NCBI GenBank assembly: GCA_934045905.1
Contig: OW203765.1
Location: 14,199,409-14,263,408, forward strand
Reading direction: 5' to 3'
DNA length: 64,000 nucleotides
Origin: Leuctra nigra
Taxonomy: Eukaryota; Arthropoda; Insecta; Plecoptera; Leuctridae
Shown here: one piece after another, positions 10,280-21,545 of the stretch
Layout: each line of letters starts with the position of its first letter
How positions within the stretch are numbered: the stretch's first letter is position 1
The notes under the pieces: model-generated
Seen by the model: only the letters and a program-made list of their open reading frames with translations
Databases searched by the model: none
What the model was told of the DNA's origin: nothing
Translations under genes and position numbers: made by a program

Positions 10280-12205
10280 AGCGCTGATAATGATACTACG
10301 GATAAAAAACTAGCCACAAAAAATAACTAACTAAACTAGAGAGCCTAACTAAACTACCTAGGTAGGTACCTGGTAGTAGAACTAAAACTATACTAATAAC
10401 TAACTAATTTTTTTATGGTTTTTTATGTTTTAACGATGAAGATAAGAAAGAATTACGAAAAACACTAAATATAATATATAAAAATGCACTATGATCGCTT
10501 GAGAGAGAGAAAAATTTGGAGATATAAAAAAACACGTCTAACGCAGAAACGGTTCACGGATGAACCGTTAACGTTTTATTGTAAATAGCAGCGTTGCCAA
10601 ATCGAAAAACTAGTGGTTCCATCTAGTTCCATCGTTTCGGCATAGGAATGAGAATTTGCTGTAATTCACACCAAAGATTAATGAAACCATATTACATACA
10701 ACTAGCAAAAAATATTTGCCCCTTACGGTATCATATAATTAGATATTCTTGATTGAAGATCATCTTTTCCCCCATAAGATAACACAGGGAGACATGAAAT
10801 CGTCCCAGAAAATTGGCCTTAAATCGCTCCTAAAATCGCAAGAGGAATGACAAGTTATTGAAAATAGTCTCAAATTAAAGATATTAATTTTTAGAATAAG
10901 ACTGCCGTTTGAAAATATGGGGTCACGGCACAAATAAGAGAGAAATACACTTTTGAAGCAAAGACATTAACGATAAAGTGAGTGGAGTACAATTGACCTG
11001 GCAACACTGTACTTCAGCAGCTTGCTCTGATTGGGCAGGGATAAAGGCGCGTTTTTTTCAAACTAGAAAAGTGGAAAATTATTGGAATGAAAGAGCAACA
11101 ATAAAATAGAAAATATTAGGTATACCTACTACCAATAGTTAATACTTGTACTAATAACTACTTAAATAATATTATATAAAAGAATGTTTAATCAAGGGTT
11201 AGAGTTTATTTTAATTGGAATGTAGACAACAATATTGGATCATCAGAAGAAAGTGAATGAGGGTAAATTAAAATGATTGTACAAAAACATATCAGGATCA
11301 ATGCAGTCTTGTATATAATGTTACTGGTTGTATCACATGGTTTGGTAACATAATAAGACACAGCATAATAGTACATTTGATTTTCACAAGTGAATGAGAG
11401 CAAATTACAAGTACACTCGGCAATTCATAAAACGGTATTTGAAATATATGAATTGTCTGAAAAAAATGTGATGGCATCATCCAATGAAGTCTCTGCTAAC
11501 TCGTCATCTACCTCTAGTAGGTGAGCTCTGATTTCATTGATAATAACAAAGATGGATTGTCAAGGAACCTGACCAGCAGCCAATCCGTTTCGTTCAAATA
11601 CCGTTTTATGATTTGCTGGGTGTACAAAAACATAGCGGATCAATGCAGTCTTGTATATACACATAGTTTGGTAATATAATAAGACACAGCAGTAGCTAGG
11701 GCTATGCGAGATTGAAATTTTCCATTTCGATCGAGAATATTCGAGCGAGATCACACCTTTTTGTAAAGCAAATGTAGGTAATGTTTTTGTTGTGAAAGAA
11801 AACAATGTAAATTTTCCAGTCACACAAAAAAATAAGATTTGTTTCAAGTCCTTAGACTCAATACATAAAACAATACAAATAATATTTTTAGAAGTGCTAC
11901 ATGGGGATATAGAAAGTGAGGTGCTAGTTCTGCAAAATTAATAAAACATTTGAAATCTTGATGGCTAAGTAGATATGCTCGAGACTTGAAAATTCGAGAT
12001 GGAAATTTGAACATTCGATCGAGATCAAGATGGAGTTTAATCTTGATCTCATCGAGAATATTCGAGACTTGCACAGCCCTCGCAGTAGCACAATAGTACA
12101 TTTGATTATCACAAGCACGGTGATCACAAGTGAGTTATCTGGTCGTCAACCAACTACACACACAACCATTACACCCAACTAGTTGGTTGATTTCAAAAAA
12201 CTAGT
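10280..12205. other. Repeat-rich non-coding stretch
   Basis: No exons identified. A family built from CGAGATTG, GATCGAGAATATTCGAG and similar palindromic words occupies 11706-11755 and 11978-12080. Relatives are at 30338-30450 and 34848-35175. A weak inverted pair CAGCGTTGCCA (10590) and TGGCAACACTG (11006) resembles hAT ends but has no matching flanks. Confidence 0.45.
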
Positions 12206-12211
12206 TTGAAA

Positions 12212-15200
12212 TCATTGCTCAGTTCTTGTGTTACTTTCAAGGACAGTAATTATTTCTCTTATAATCTTAATATTTTTTGTCACTCGTGGCCGACCATTGC
12301 AATTTTCTGCAAACAAAATTCTAATAGCTTCTTCCCCTCCTTGCAAGTAAACTTTATTTATGGCATTAAAATTCAAATGGGCTTTAGCTATCTTGGTCAA
12401 CATCGGTTTGGACAAAACATTTTTAAAAATATGTAAGGTCTCCACAATTTCTTTTGCTTTACTAGCTTGCCTCCTCTTCTCAACTTCACTTGCAAAAGAA
12501 ACATAATATGAGTTCAAAGCAAGGTCAGAAATTGACAGTTTTTTAATAATGTTGATAAGTGTGCCCAAAGTGTATCACCCACTGCATTGTGAGCATCAAA
12601 CAAATTGTCTAATACATTGAGATCTGAAGCAATGCTACTCTGTTCGTATGAATCTCTACCTGGCAACACAGATTTGAACACCTTCAATGTGTCGATCATA
12701 CCGCACACTAAGCTATTGAATTTGGGCAGCATATGCAACGCACCAAGTTCTTTGAGCGTGAAGCGCACATCGAAAGCAATGTTGTGGCCTACAAGAATAA
12801 TGGGACTATGGAACTGTTCGAAGAAAGACATGAGTCCAGTCCATGCTGAGTCTCTTGGCAGAGTCGGTTTCTTCTCACCATGTAGGAAAAGTTCACCATT
12901 CCGAACATGCAGTCCTGTCACTTCCGTCACTTTGTCGGGAATGTTCTTTGGTTGAATGTAGCAAGTATAAACATTGCCATCTACCATTGCTGCAATTTGC
13001 ACAACCTCTGAAGCAGTTGAAACACCAGATGTTTCAAGATCGAAGTAAGCATGCTTGGCACCATTCGCAGTTGTGTTGGCCTGTGGAGCAAAATCATTAG
13101 TATCTTCAGGCATTACACTTGCTAATAAGCCCATACCTGACACATATGACAGTCCTTCTCTATTTTCAACTCGGCTGGCATGATTTGAACGTTTATTTTT
13201 TAAAAATAACCGACGCCGTTTACTACGAGTGGAGCATTTTCTGTCTCGGACCATTCTACGTTTCCTGTCAACAGTGGTTCTAAAGTTTTCTGTGTGAGCT
13301 CCAGGTGACAAGCCAAGTGATTTATTGACTGACAAGACATATTGAGTTCCTATATTTACTTGACTAACTGCAGCAGCAACGCGAAAGTCATTGATTCACT
13401 GCCGCTGTAAAATTTTGCTTTTGGGTTTTTTGCTGAAATTGCAGAATTCAAAGCTTCGTTGGCCTGCGTTGAAGCGCAAGGGGCAATCTTTGTGGAATTG
13501 TTGGCGAACCTAACAAATATTTCACGTATCGAACTATATAGGTCATCACCAGTCAAGCACTCGCCCTTAGGTAACGAAAGATACCTGGACTCAGGAAATG
13601 GTTTGCATTTAAAACGACACCAAGAACCACACTTCTCGTGTTTACCAAAAACATGTTCTGGAATATTCAGCAACGCTTTGTTAAGTTCGATTGGATTGTT
13701 CTTATGTTGTGCAACAGCATACCCAAAACACTTCTGCAAATATTGGATTACAGGAGTTGAAAGCTTTTTGTGTTTAAGTTTATAAAAACTATTGCCTAAT
13801 GATTTCTTGCAGTGGTTCAGGTCAGACCATTTTGTGATGTTGGTTCCATCTCGCCTCAAAGCAGCCATCGTAGAACTGTCGTCGTCGCCTACAAGAATCT
13901 TCACTTCCACCTGCGATTGCTGGAGAACGGAGCTGTGTGCCACCAACTGAACAGCTATGTCGGGCTCCATAGCCTTTGCACTGCCCGTGAAGTTGCACCG
14001 ACAGTCGTGTTCTTCTTTCGGAACCTTTCTATCACACTTGCGGCAAATTTTACATCTTGTGGCGAAGTCCAGGACTTTTCTGGTATGGTAGCCCATGAGT
14101 GCACCGTGACCTAGAGAGAGAAAACAAATAATTTAGTTACTCAAGTGATTATAGTAGATGGAAGCCTTGATATAGTGAAAATACAAAATTATAGACTTTG
14201 CAGTTTGAGATACAAACAGTTTCTGTACATACCTGACTGGCTATTGTAGCTTCTACCATAGCCCCTCATTTGCCAACCAGCATCAAAAGTGCCAGCTATT
14301 GGAATGATATCCGAGTTGCTCGGTGCAATGAAGCTTGTAGTCAATGTGGAGTGGGGAGTAGTGCTGGCCGAGTTGCTCGGTGCAATGAAGCTTGTAGTCA
14401 ATGTGGAGCTGGCCGAGTTGCTCGGTGCAATGAAGCTTGTAGTCAATGTGGAGCTGGCCGAGTTGCTCGGTGCAATGAAGCTTGTAGTCAATGTGGAGCG
14501 GGGAGTAGTGCTGGCTGAGTTGCTCGGTGCAATGAAGCTTGTAGTCAATGTGGAGCGGGGAGTAGTGCTGGCCGAGTTGCTCGGTGCAATGAAGCTTGTA
14601 GTCAATGTGGAGCAGGGAGTAGTGCTGGTCGAGTTGCTCGGTGCAATGAAGCTTGTAGTCAATGTGGAGCGGGGAGTAGTGCTGGTCGAGTTGCTCGGTG
14701 CAATGAAGCTTGTAGTCAATGTGGAGCGGGGAGTAGTGCTGGTCGAGTTGCTCAGTGGTGGAATGATGCTAGTCGCAGAAAAAAAAAATTGAATCAGTTG
14801 AATATTTTGTGTATACATAGAAAAAGTTAATTTAACGCAAACATTCTACCGTAGAATAAGAAAATTAGAAGAACACATAGGTACATTTTATATTTTAGGC
14901 TAAGTGAACTGTATCTTACTTATCATGACATGGTGCAACCGGGCCTTAGAAAACTATATTTATTTATTTAACGAATGGATGTGTGTAGGAAATAAATCAT
15001 AATTTCTTTCGGTTTCAATCAAAAACGTATGCTACTGAGTAGTACAGGGGTAACTGTCTTAAAAATTATCAGTAAAAGAAGGCAAGAGTGACTTTTATAA
15101 CTTGAACTAAACTTCACTAATTTACTGACAGGTAGGATACACATCTAAACTGCATTTATTCAAGATTGTGACTGTCTCATTAATGGTTGAATATTGTTGA

Positions 15201-16149
15201 ATAAACAATGTAGATGGACCACTTTTAATAATGAAATACCCACCTAGGCAGAAGGTAGGTACCTACCTCTGTACTGTGTTCACACCACTTCGTAACAAAT
15301 TGCTCACTGCAGCATGAGTCGGGAACTTTCGAGAGAAGATGGCATCAACTTCTGTCCTGTCTTGCACAGAAACTCCTTCTGAAATAGAATTTATTATTGA
15401 GAGTTCCCTCTCAATTTCTGCCATTGTCAGACATGTTTGCTTCGCCACCTTCTCTATGACAGGTCCAACTGCCCTTTCATGCCGCTTCAGTAAGCCTTCA
15501 GACACTGGAAGGATGTTTAGCATTGAAAATACGTTGTTTAGTTGTCGAGCACCAATTCCCGCGTCAATCATTCCTTAAATCAAAGAAAGGTGTTTATTCT
15601 TAATCCCGTTGTACAATACAAATACAAATCAAATTTCAGAATTACTAGGTAGGTACTACCTAGGTACTTATAGGCCTACCTAGGTAGGTTACCTACTTAG
15701 GTAGGTAGGTAGTACTACTAAGTACCTAGGTAGGTTTATGAGTACTAAAACTTACCAATAGCAACCTTGAAGTTCACGTCATATATCTTTCTTGCACTTG
15801 CAGGCGAAATTCTCGAATTTGAAGTGTTGACTTTTTCAACGAAGCCACAATTTCTACATTGAATATCGAAAATACTGTTGAGGCCATGTTTTGATTCTGC
15901 ACAACGGTCACGAAGGGAGAGTGACAATGCGCACTGCTCACAGCACAGTTCTCTAGCCAAAACGTCTAAATCAACTATCCTTCTACCACTGTCTTTCGAT
16001 ACATAATTACTTTTATTGACAATTTTTGGTACAGAACCTACTGTTGTACGTCTTTTAAACTCTTTTGAACGTAAAAGCGGCCACAATTCGCTGGCTGTTG
16101 CCGATACGACTTTGTCTAACTTCTTCGAATGGGAATGTTGGCAGTAGAT
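12212..16149 (-). pseudogene. Mutator-like transposase domain fused to DEDDh exonuclease
   Basis: Four exons fit with agreeing phases: about 16149-15756, 15573-15267, 14768-14233 and 14110-12212. Introns 15755-15574, 15266-14769 and 14232-14111 all have GT..AG ends. Exon 1 has a paired-cysteine region (CCEQC, CRNC) and GRRIVDLDVLARELC. Exon 2 begins MIDAGIGARQLNN. Exon 3 carries TFDAGWQMRGYGRSYNSQSG after a Ser/Thr repeat. Exon 4 has VGDDDSSTM, KWSDLNHCKKS and STQANEALNS, giving the D-D-E set of the Mutator-like domain found in many invertebrate proteins. The C-terminal third is a DEDDh exonuclease: FDLETSG (Exo I), GHNIAFDVRF (Exo II) and HNAVGD (Exo III). Two frameshifts break it: one missing base near 13386 after SESMTF, and one near 12545 in a run of six A, after which the frame resumes at KLSISDLAL. 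No start codon was found; an upstream exon is likely. The product would bind and cut DNA or trim nucleic acid, perhaps as a domesticated or decaying transposase. Confidence 0.75.
14313..14755 (-). repeat. In-frame coding minisatellite, 57/45-bp units
   Basis: Eight units lie within exon 3 of the transposase-exonuclease gene. Six are 57 bp and encode 19 residues of the type STLTTSFIAPSNSTSTTPR. Two adjacent ones are 45 bp and lack TTPR. Because both lengths are multiples of three, gain or loss of units keeps the frame. The units are nearly identical, so the expansion is recent. It inserts a Ser/Thr-rich linker directly before the FDAGWQ catalytic segment. The plus-strand open frame over it is a mirror image. 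Confidence 0.85.
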
Positions 16150-17052
16150 TTATTTTAACACAAAATTGAGAGTATACATTGGTTTTTATTACCACAGTAC
16201 TTTTATAACATGTTTCACTTCATTATAAGTTATATTTGTTTGCATCATCAATCAGATATTATATTCTTTACAATTATATTTGTTCGCTGAAACCAGAGAT
16301 ATTTCATTTTGTTGCGTTTCCGGCAATTTCTACTACGCAAAAGATTGAATATCTGTGTTTATCTGCTTTACTATTCATCATTTTAAACAATATTTTATGT
16401 TGCAGATATATTACTTACATATTTATAACTCATAATCATATAGTACTCGATATATACAGTATATATATAGTTATTATAACTTATATAAAATAATGTATAT
16501 TATAGTCAGTATTTCTTTTGACCTCATTCCGTAGTAATGGGACCACATTAAAGAAGGTTCGCCGCTTTGACTTTCCATAATATTTCTAGGGAACCAAAAA
16601 ACTCGTGCGAATAGAAGAGTGTAACATACTTGAGTTGGTAACACTGACGATTGACGAAGCAAAGCAAATTGTTTGTTGACATTTGGGTGACACTTGATAT
16701 TTTTTTTCATTGCTTTTTTTACTAGATATTTCTTCTGGTTTAATTACAGAACAAGCTGTAAGTTATTTTATTATTATACATTTACTATTCGCTCTAGCGT
16801 AGAAAAAAGTTGATTTTTATTCTCACAGTATCTGACAGACTCACATCACATCACAGGGCACCTATTTCTAGGTTAGGTAGGTAGTAAGTGTTCAACTTGA
16901 AAACTGCTTTAGTTTATTCCAATAATACCTGATTGTTGGAAAAGCTTTCAAATTCATAGCCTACTTTTAAAGCGATGAATTAATTAAGTATACATTACAC
17001 ATGCTCTACTTTAACCAATCGTAACGCTGTTTGTTGTCTGTTGTTCCGCTAG
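16150..17052. other. AT-rich non-coding stretch
   Basis: It probably holds the promoter or a 5' exon of the minus-strand transposase-exonuclease gene, but I cannot point to either. The rest is AT-rich with TATA-like runs at 16430-16500. Confidence 0.35.
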
Positions 17053-18050
17053 AAACATGGAATATCAGTCTGAGTTCAGCAATGTGGATGGAGAAGTGTT
17101 GGGAGTGAAACCAAGTCCAGTGCGTTGTGTGAGGATCAAGCAGGAGCCAGAAGACAGAGAGGGAAGATGTTGAAGATGTAGAGACAGAGAATGTACTAAA
17201 CACAGTGGTGGTGAAGATCAAGACAGAAGATATGCTAAGTCTAGATGTAGAGAGAGAGAAGAGAATGTTGCTTATCATGTCCAATGAAACTACTAAAAGG
17301 GCCCCAACTTTCGGCAGTAAGAGTCTGAAGAAACAGCTCAAGATGGACGGACTAGAAACAACTGCGGCAAGTCAATGACATTGAGAGGCAAAGTGTTGAC
17401 CCATAGGTGAGATATTTATTCATTTTCATTCATCAATCATTCATTCAATAATATTGCAGGGGTTTCAAATTGTGTTTAAAATTTAAAAAAGATAGTCGTC
17501 AGATTAACTTTTGACAAATCAATTGAGTAGGTAGGTAGGTAGGTAGTACTCTATTTTGTAATAACTAAAAATTAATAAGAAAGTGGATTCTAAGACGTCA
17601 GAAATGGTAGAATTGTTTGAAATGTGATGCCGACTTAGATTACCTATTCAGCTGCCCCAGACTGTATCAAGGTTCATTCGATGTATAAATTCAGAATACT
17701 TCTCGTTTACTCTATTGTTCCTCAATTTGTGTCTAGATCAGCTGTGATGACATTCGTTTGATTGTTTCAGTGACCGCACGAAGCTGATGAACGAACTAAT
17801 CGCAAGAGTATTTCCAGTTTCCGTTGTGAACTCTGTCAAGTCACTACAAGGCAGTGATTCATGTAAACAAGAAACCAGACCACCAGCAGCTCATGAAGTT
17901 CCTCAAGAAATGCAACAAGTTTATTCCGATTAGCAGGACTTGTTCTGGTGTGTTGTCGACAACTTCATGGGGGGTTGAATGTGTTGATCAGTCTAATCAA
18001 GGTAAAACCATTCACTGTCATTCTCAAGTTACATTCCGGAGGTCCTGAGC
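17053..18050 (+). pseudogene. Decayed C2H2 zinc-finger gene fragment (KQEPED type)
   Basis: An exon-like block follows an acceptor TTCCGCTAG at 17052. It opens with ATG at 17057 and reads MEYQSEFSNVDGEVLG, then RIKQEPED. It then needs a one-base shift near 17162 to continue EDVEDVETENV and VVVKIKTEDMLSLDVE. Another shift near 17365 gives CGKSMTLRGKVLTH, the second half of a C2H2 finger, just before donor CATAG|GTGAGA (17406/17407). A second block after TTGTTTCAG (17771) contains FRCELCQ in one frame and HVNKKP in another, like finger pieces. Acidic KQEPED N-termini are common in insect zinc-finger factors. The several shifts argue for a pseudogene; the assignment of the second block is weak. 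Confidence 0.5.
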
Positions 18051-18957
18051 TCCAAACCCAGCCGTTCTGCGTGACTGATGATATGAACTCAGTCGAGAGG
18101 AAAATGACAAAAGGCAACCCCCCAAATTCGACCACTGGATATATTATTTGAAGTTTCTGAATATGGTTCACATTTAATATTTATATTGGTAAAATTTTTC
18201 TGAACGTTTGAATATATCGTTGGCTTAGTAGGTAGTTTAGTTACTACTTATTAGTCCCATATCCACTTTTTGAAAATTTTGAGTTAGGCATTGGATATTG
18301 ATTATTGATACTCCTTTAGTATACATATCATAAAAATACTTATTTTCCAGAAAACATTAATTTCTGAGCTATTTGCTTCTAGATGGACATTTTAAAAAAA
18401 AAGTGCCCAAATTTTTCTCAAATATGGTACATATTTATGTAGATTTAATTCCCCCTCAAACTTAGTTCAAACATGAATTAATGGTTCAAATATGATAGAA
18501 AATAGACATCGTCTTATGCTTCTTTACACGGCATTTTTTAAATTTTGAATTTTAAGAAACAAAAAATTAAAAAAATATATTTTTGAAATTAAAAATGTTA
18601 TAATTTTTTTCTTAATATATAATAAAAGGTTGTTATTATGGAAAAATGCTTAAATATTTGAAATGTACCTCCTTCTGTACAAAAACTAGGTACCTAGAAG
18701 TAAAATTTGGATAGGACACAATGCGTAACAAATATTTCGTTCACATGACTTTCTTCGTCCTATATCCAAATGGGGGTGCCCTTTATTGGGGTAATTTACA
18801 GTACAGGGTAGAAAAATACTACTAGTTATTATACAAGAGATCCATAAGAATGAGTGATATTTTATTCTGTTACATAGATCAAGTAGTTTTGCTGTGAGAA
18901 TAAATTCAATCTTTAAACCACATTATCTCCGACTAGCAAAAAGCGGATCTAGGACAA
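18051..18957. other. AT-rich non-coding stretch
   Basis: No exon, RNA gene or repeat end recognised; mostly A/T runs. Confidence 0.4.
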
Positions 18958-18965
18958 ACAAGTAC

Positions 18966-19373
18966 CAGGGACGGCGCTAGGATTTTAGTTCAGGAGTCAA
19001 GAATTGTGTTAGGTGGGGCGAAACATTTGTACTATTTAACATTTATTATTTTTAGGTACGCATTAAAACTTAGTGCTAGATCCTTCAACAATTTAAAAAT
19101 ACAGCTAGATAGACATCATTCGAAAGACATACAGAGTTATGGAGGGCGATTCTAAATTCCCTTGTCGTCTCGTTTCACGTGATATGGGCTCACTGCACAC
19201 TGGAGTGCTATCTATTTAACATTGTTGTGACACCGTATCAATTGATACGAGACGACAAGAGAATTTAGAATAACCCCCATGGGCAGGAATATAGAGTGAT
19301 GTATCTTTTCAAGATCATTTCTCATGCTCTGGGGGGGGGGGGGGGGGGGGGGCACCCCTTAGCGCCGTCCCTG
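18966..19373. mobile_element. hAT-like MITE, CAGGGACGGCGCTA, near-perfect 8-bp TSD
   Basis: The ends CAGGGACGGCGCTAGG and TTAGCGCCGTCCCTG are flanked by ACAAGTAC (18958-18965) and ACACGTAC (19374-19381), 7 of 8 identical. It contains a 22-base G run (about 19331-19352). It also holds an inner hairpin (about 19147-19274) with arms GATTCTAAATTCCCTTGTCG and its inverse, which may be a second nested MITE. Confidence 0.75.
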
Positions 19374-19573
19374 ACACGTACCAAGCCGACGATATGTCCA
19401 AATATATGGCCGAACTACAATTGACATAGTACCAGCTACAGTATGTTTAAATATAACGACAATATAAGTCCAAATGTACACATTAAATTAAATTTTCTGT
19501 CTTTCCGATTCATTACGCTTCTCAATTTCGACATTCCCGGTCTGTCCCTTACGTCGCCGTTATGTTAATTCTG

Positions 19574-20114
19574 ATTCTGCCCTACCAACCATAATGCACC
19601 CAAGTGACATTTTTGAAAATATGGAGTTATTGGTATTGTTGGAATCAGCACATCATTTCATATCTTTTGTGCTCGTTAAGAAAGCCCTAAGTCAACTTTC
19701 AATGGGTCAAAACATGGTTTGAAGTTGTGGGTGTTATCGAAAAATGCCATCAGTACACAGGTAAAAGCACCCAAGTGACTAATACTACAGAGTTACTATG
19801 GGTAGATGGGGCTTTTTAAACAAGTACCGACTCCATAAAAATCAGGTCGATGCATTTTGACCAAGCATCTAACATTGAAACGGTAAAAAACAATACTCCA
19901 GTAAAAGCCTTAAGTGCCAAAAAAGGGTTAAGGGATGAAAATGCCCTATTTGTTTCGTCATATTAAGATAAAGCACAAAATTTTATGTCATTAGCACTTG
20001 AAAAAAATATTAAAAGTAAATTTTAAGGCATGGCGGAGATTGAAACACGTTTTGTAAATTTTCTCAGAATAAGGTTTGTGTCACTTGAGTGCTTTATGGT
20101 TGGTAGGGCAGAAT
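19574..20114. repeat. TIR element, ATTCTGCCCTACCAACC family
   Basis: The left end ATTCTGCCCTACCAACCATA and right end TATGGTTGGTAGGGCAGAAT are inverted, and the match extends with interruptions to the CAAGTGACA/TGTCACTTG words. No coding capacity and no convincing target duplication. Confidence 0.6.
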
Positions 20115-20700
20115 TGTAGGTCAGTATATAGATTTTAAATATAAAGGTGTTTAAAATTGCAACGCAATTATTTTACTACTTTCCTATGTTTCCTATGTTC
20201 ATACAAATGTTATGTATGTGTATGTAATGTGTTATGTTATGTTATGTCCTATGTTTCCTATTTTGTAAATAAAGGGAAGCAATTAATTTAAAAAATCTAT
20301 CCATTTGAATTTTTTCGCGACATTTCACTGCCTTCTATTTGATCTTTGTGTGTGAGAATAGCTCGCGAATCGAGATGAAAGAAGAGAAGGCTGTGGTCCG
20401 TTTTGTTTGCACTTTGCAATGTTCTGACTTTTGATGTTACACCTAGTAAATGTGATTTGATTGTAAGTAAAGATGTGTAGCATGTGTATTGATAATATTT
20501 GTGTATTCCAACAGTGTTTTTGTGATGAATTCAGTGTATGATATTGAAATATAGGACGTTGTGTATTCATCAAACATATTTTAACCTTCAATGACAGTTT
20601 TCATTTGAGTTGTGATAAGTCTTCTGTCATGGCAAGTGACTACTATTAGGTACTGTAAGTGATGAGTGAAATGTTCTTAAGGTGTGAATGTTGTTGCAGA

Positions 20701-20896
20701 GAGTGTTGACGATGAGTGTAAACCGAGGCGGCGGCTTCTCGGGCTTCCAACTGAAACTTGAGCGTGGAAATGCGATCCCCCCGCCACGCTCCAATGCCAT
20801 CTCAAAGCACGAGTATTCCACGATGCCGGCCATCAGTCAGAATGCGCTCTCAGCCTCGTAAGGAATGCCCAGGAAGCGAAGAAAGACCAAGGAAGA
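20701..20896 (+). CDS. Isolated exon-like coding block, unrecognised
   Basis: After an acceptor GTTGTTGCAG, the ATG at 20712 opens 49 codons beginning MSVNRGGGFSGFQLKLERGN and ending NALSAS before TAA at 20859. Base composition is clearly more GC-rich than the surroundings. A donor AGA|GTGAGTAA follows at 20896/20897. If one base is ignored near 20859, the frame continues RNAQEAKKDQGR up to that donor, so the stop may be a frameshift in an internal exon. I do not recognise the protein. The partner exons were not found. Confidence 0.4.
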
Positions 20897-21030
20897 GTGA
20901 GTAAACCCCTGAATACGCCCTTGCTTCCCACCGTTATTCTTCATCAAAATCCACAAAAAAGCAAGTGAATCTCTTTAGAAATTACTTACCTGAAGTTGGT
21001 CTCATTTGTTTTCTCAAAAAAGGCCAACTA

Positions 21031-21091
21031 TCTAGTGGAGCGGTTGCTCCACGCCAGCCAAGTCGTACGGCGCGCACACTCTCATATAAAA
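21031..21091 (+). mobile_element. Terminal fragment of the Helitron-like family
   Basis: It begins TCTAGTGGAGCGGTTGCTCC and continues through CCAAGTCGTACGGCGCGCAC to the TCTCATATAAA word. It matches the end of the full copy at 61826, then stops matching. The flanking base is A, as in the other copies. Confidence 0.65.
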
Positions 21092-21175
21092 ATAGTACCT
21101 ACCCTAGATGAGGGTTTTAGCCTAAGTATTTGAGTTTGGAGTTTTGAATCAATCAATATTGTTTTACTTCTCGTA

Positions 21176-21545
21176 ACCCAACGGCTGGTGTGTTGAATAC
21201 CTCGGTTCTTGTCAGATCACCGAGGTTAAGTAACATTGAGCGCGGTCAGATGTTGGATGGGTGACCGTTCAACTCTGGCCTGCCAGTTGCTGCCGTTGGG
21301 CCAGAGAGACTGGGGTGTTTGAGGGTTCATGTGACGACCTCCCTCCACCTGTTATCAGTCTCTCGACGGGCGTTACACCGTCCTTGGAATGGGACGTTAA
21401 AACCAGCAGGGCGCAGGGCGCTAACTGCTCTCTCGCTTGGCATCCCTAGAATAACAAAAAAAAAGAGTTAAGTGGAAGAGAAGCCATTGGCTTAACTTCG
21501 CTCTTCAAATAAAGACACTTAAAATAAAAAAATAAAAAAATAAAA
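21176..21545 (+). mobile_element. 5S-rRNA-derived SINE (SINE3 class)
   Basis: About 123 bp (21176-21298) read as a 5S rRNA: CCCAACGGCTG at the start, GAATACCTCGGTTCTTGTC, GATCACCGAGGTTAAG, the pol III internal control words GTTAAGTAACATTGAGCG and TGGATGGGTGACCG, and a pairing 3' end TGCTGCCGTTGGG. It is followed by an unrelated body with GGGACGTTAAAACC and an A-rich tail of AATAAA-like units (21510-21560). The extra body and tail show a retroposed SINE rather than a functional 5S gene. Confidence 0.8.

Noticed and set aside
10589..11008. hAT-like ends CAGCGTTGCCA and TGGCAACACTG
   Set aside because: The flanking octamers do not match, and the internal similarity is too short to be sure.
14313..14755. 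Repeat array considered as a CRISPR-like array
   Set aside because: Units are contiguous and near-identical without unique spacers, lie in a spliced eukaryotic exon, and encode protein.
14270..14792. Open frames on the plus strand over the minisatellite
   Set aside because: They mirror the minus-strand coding repeat; the minus strand has splice sites and catalytic motifs on both sides, the plus strand has neither.
21176..21298. Functional 5S rRNA gene
   Set aside because: Single copy with an attached body and A-rich tail, and several substitutions; a 5S-derived SINE explains it better.
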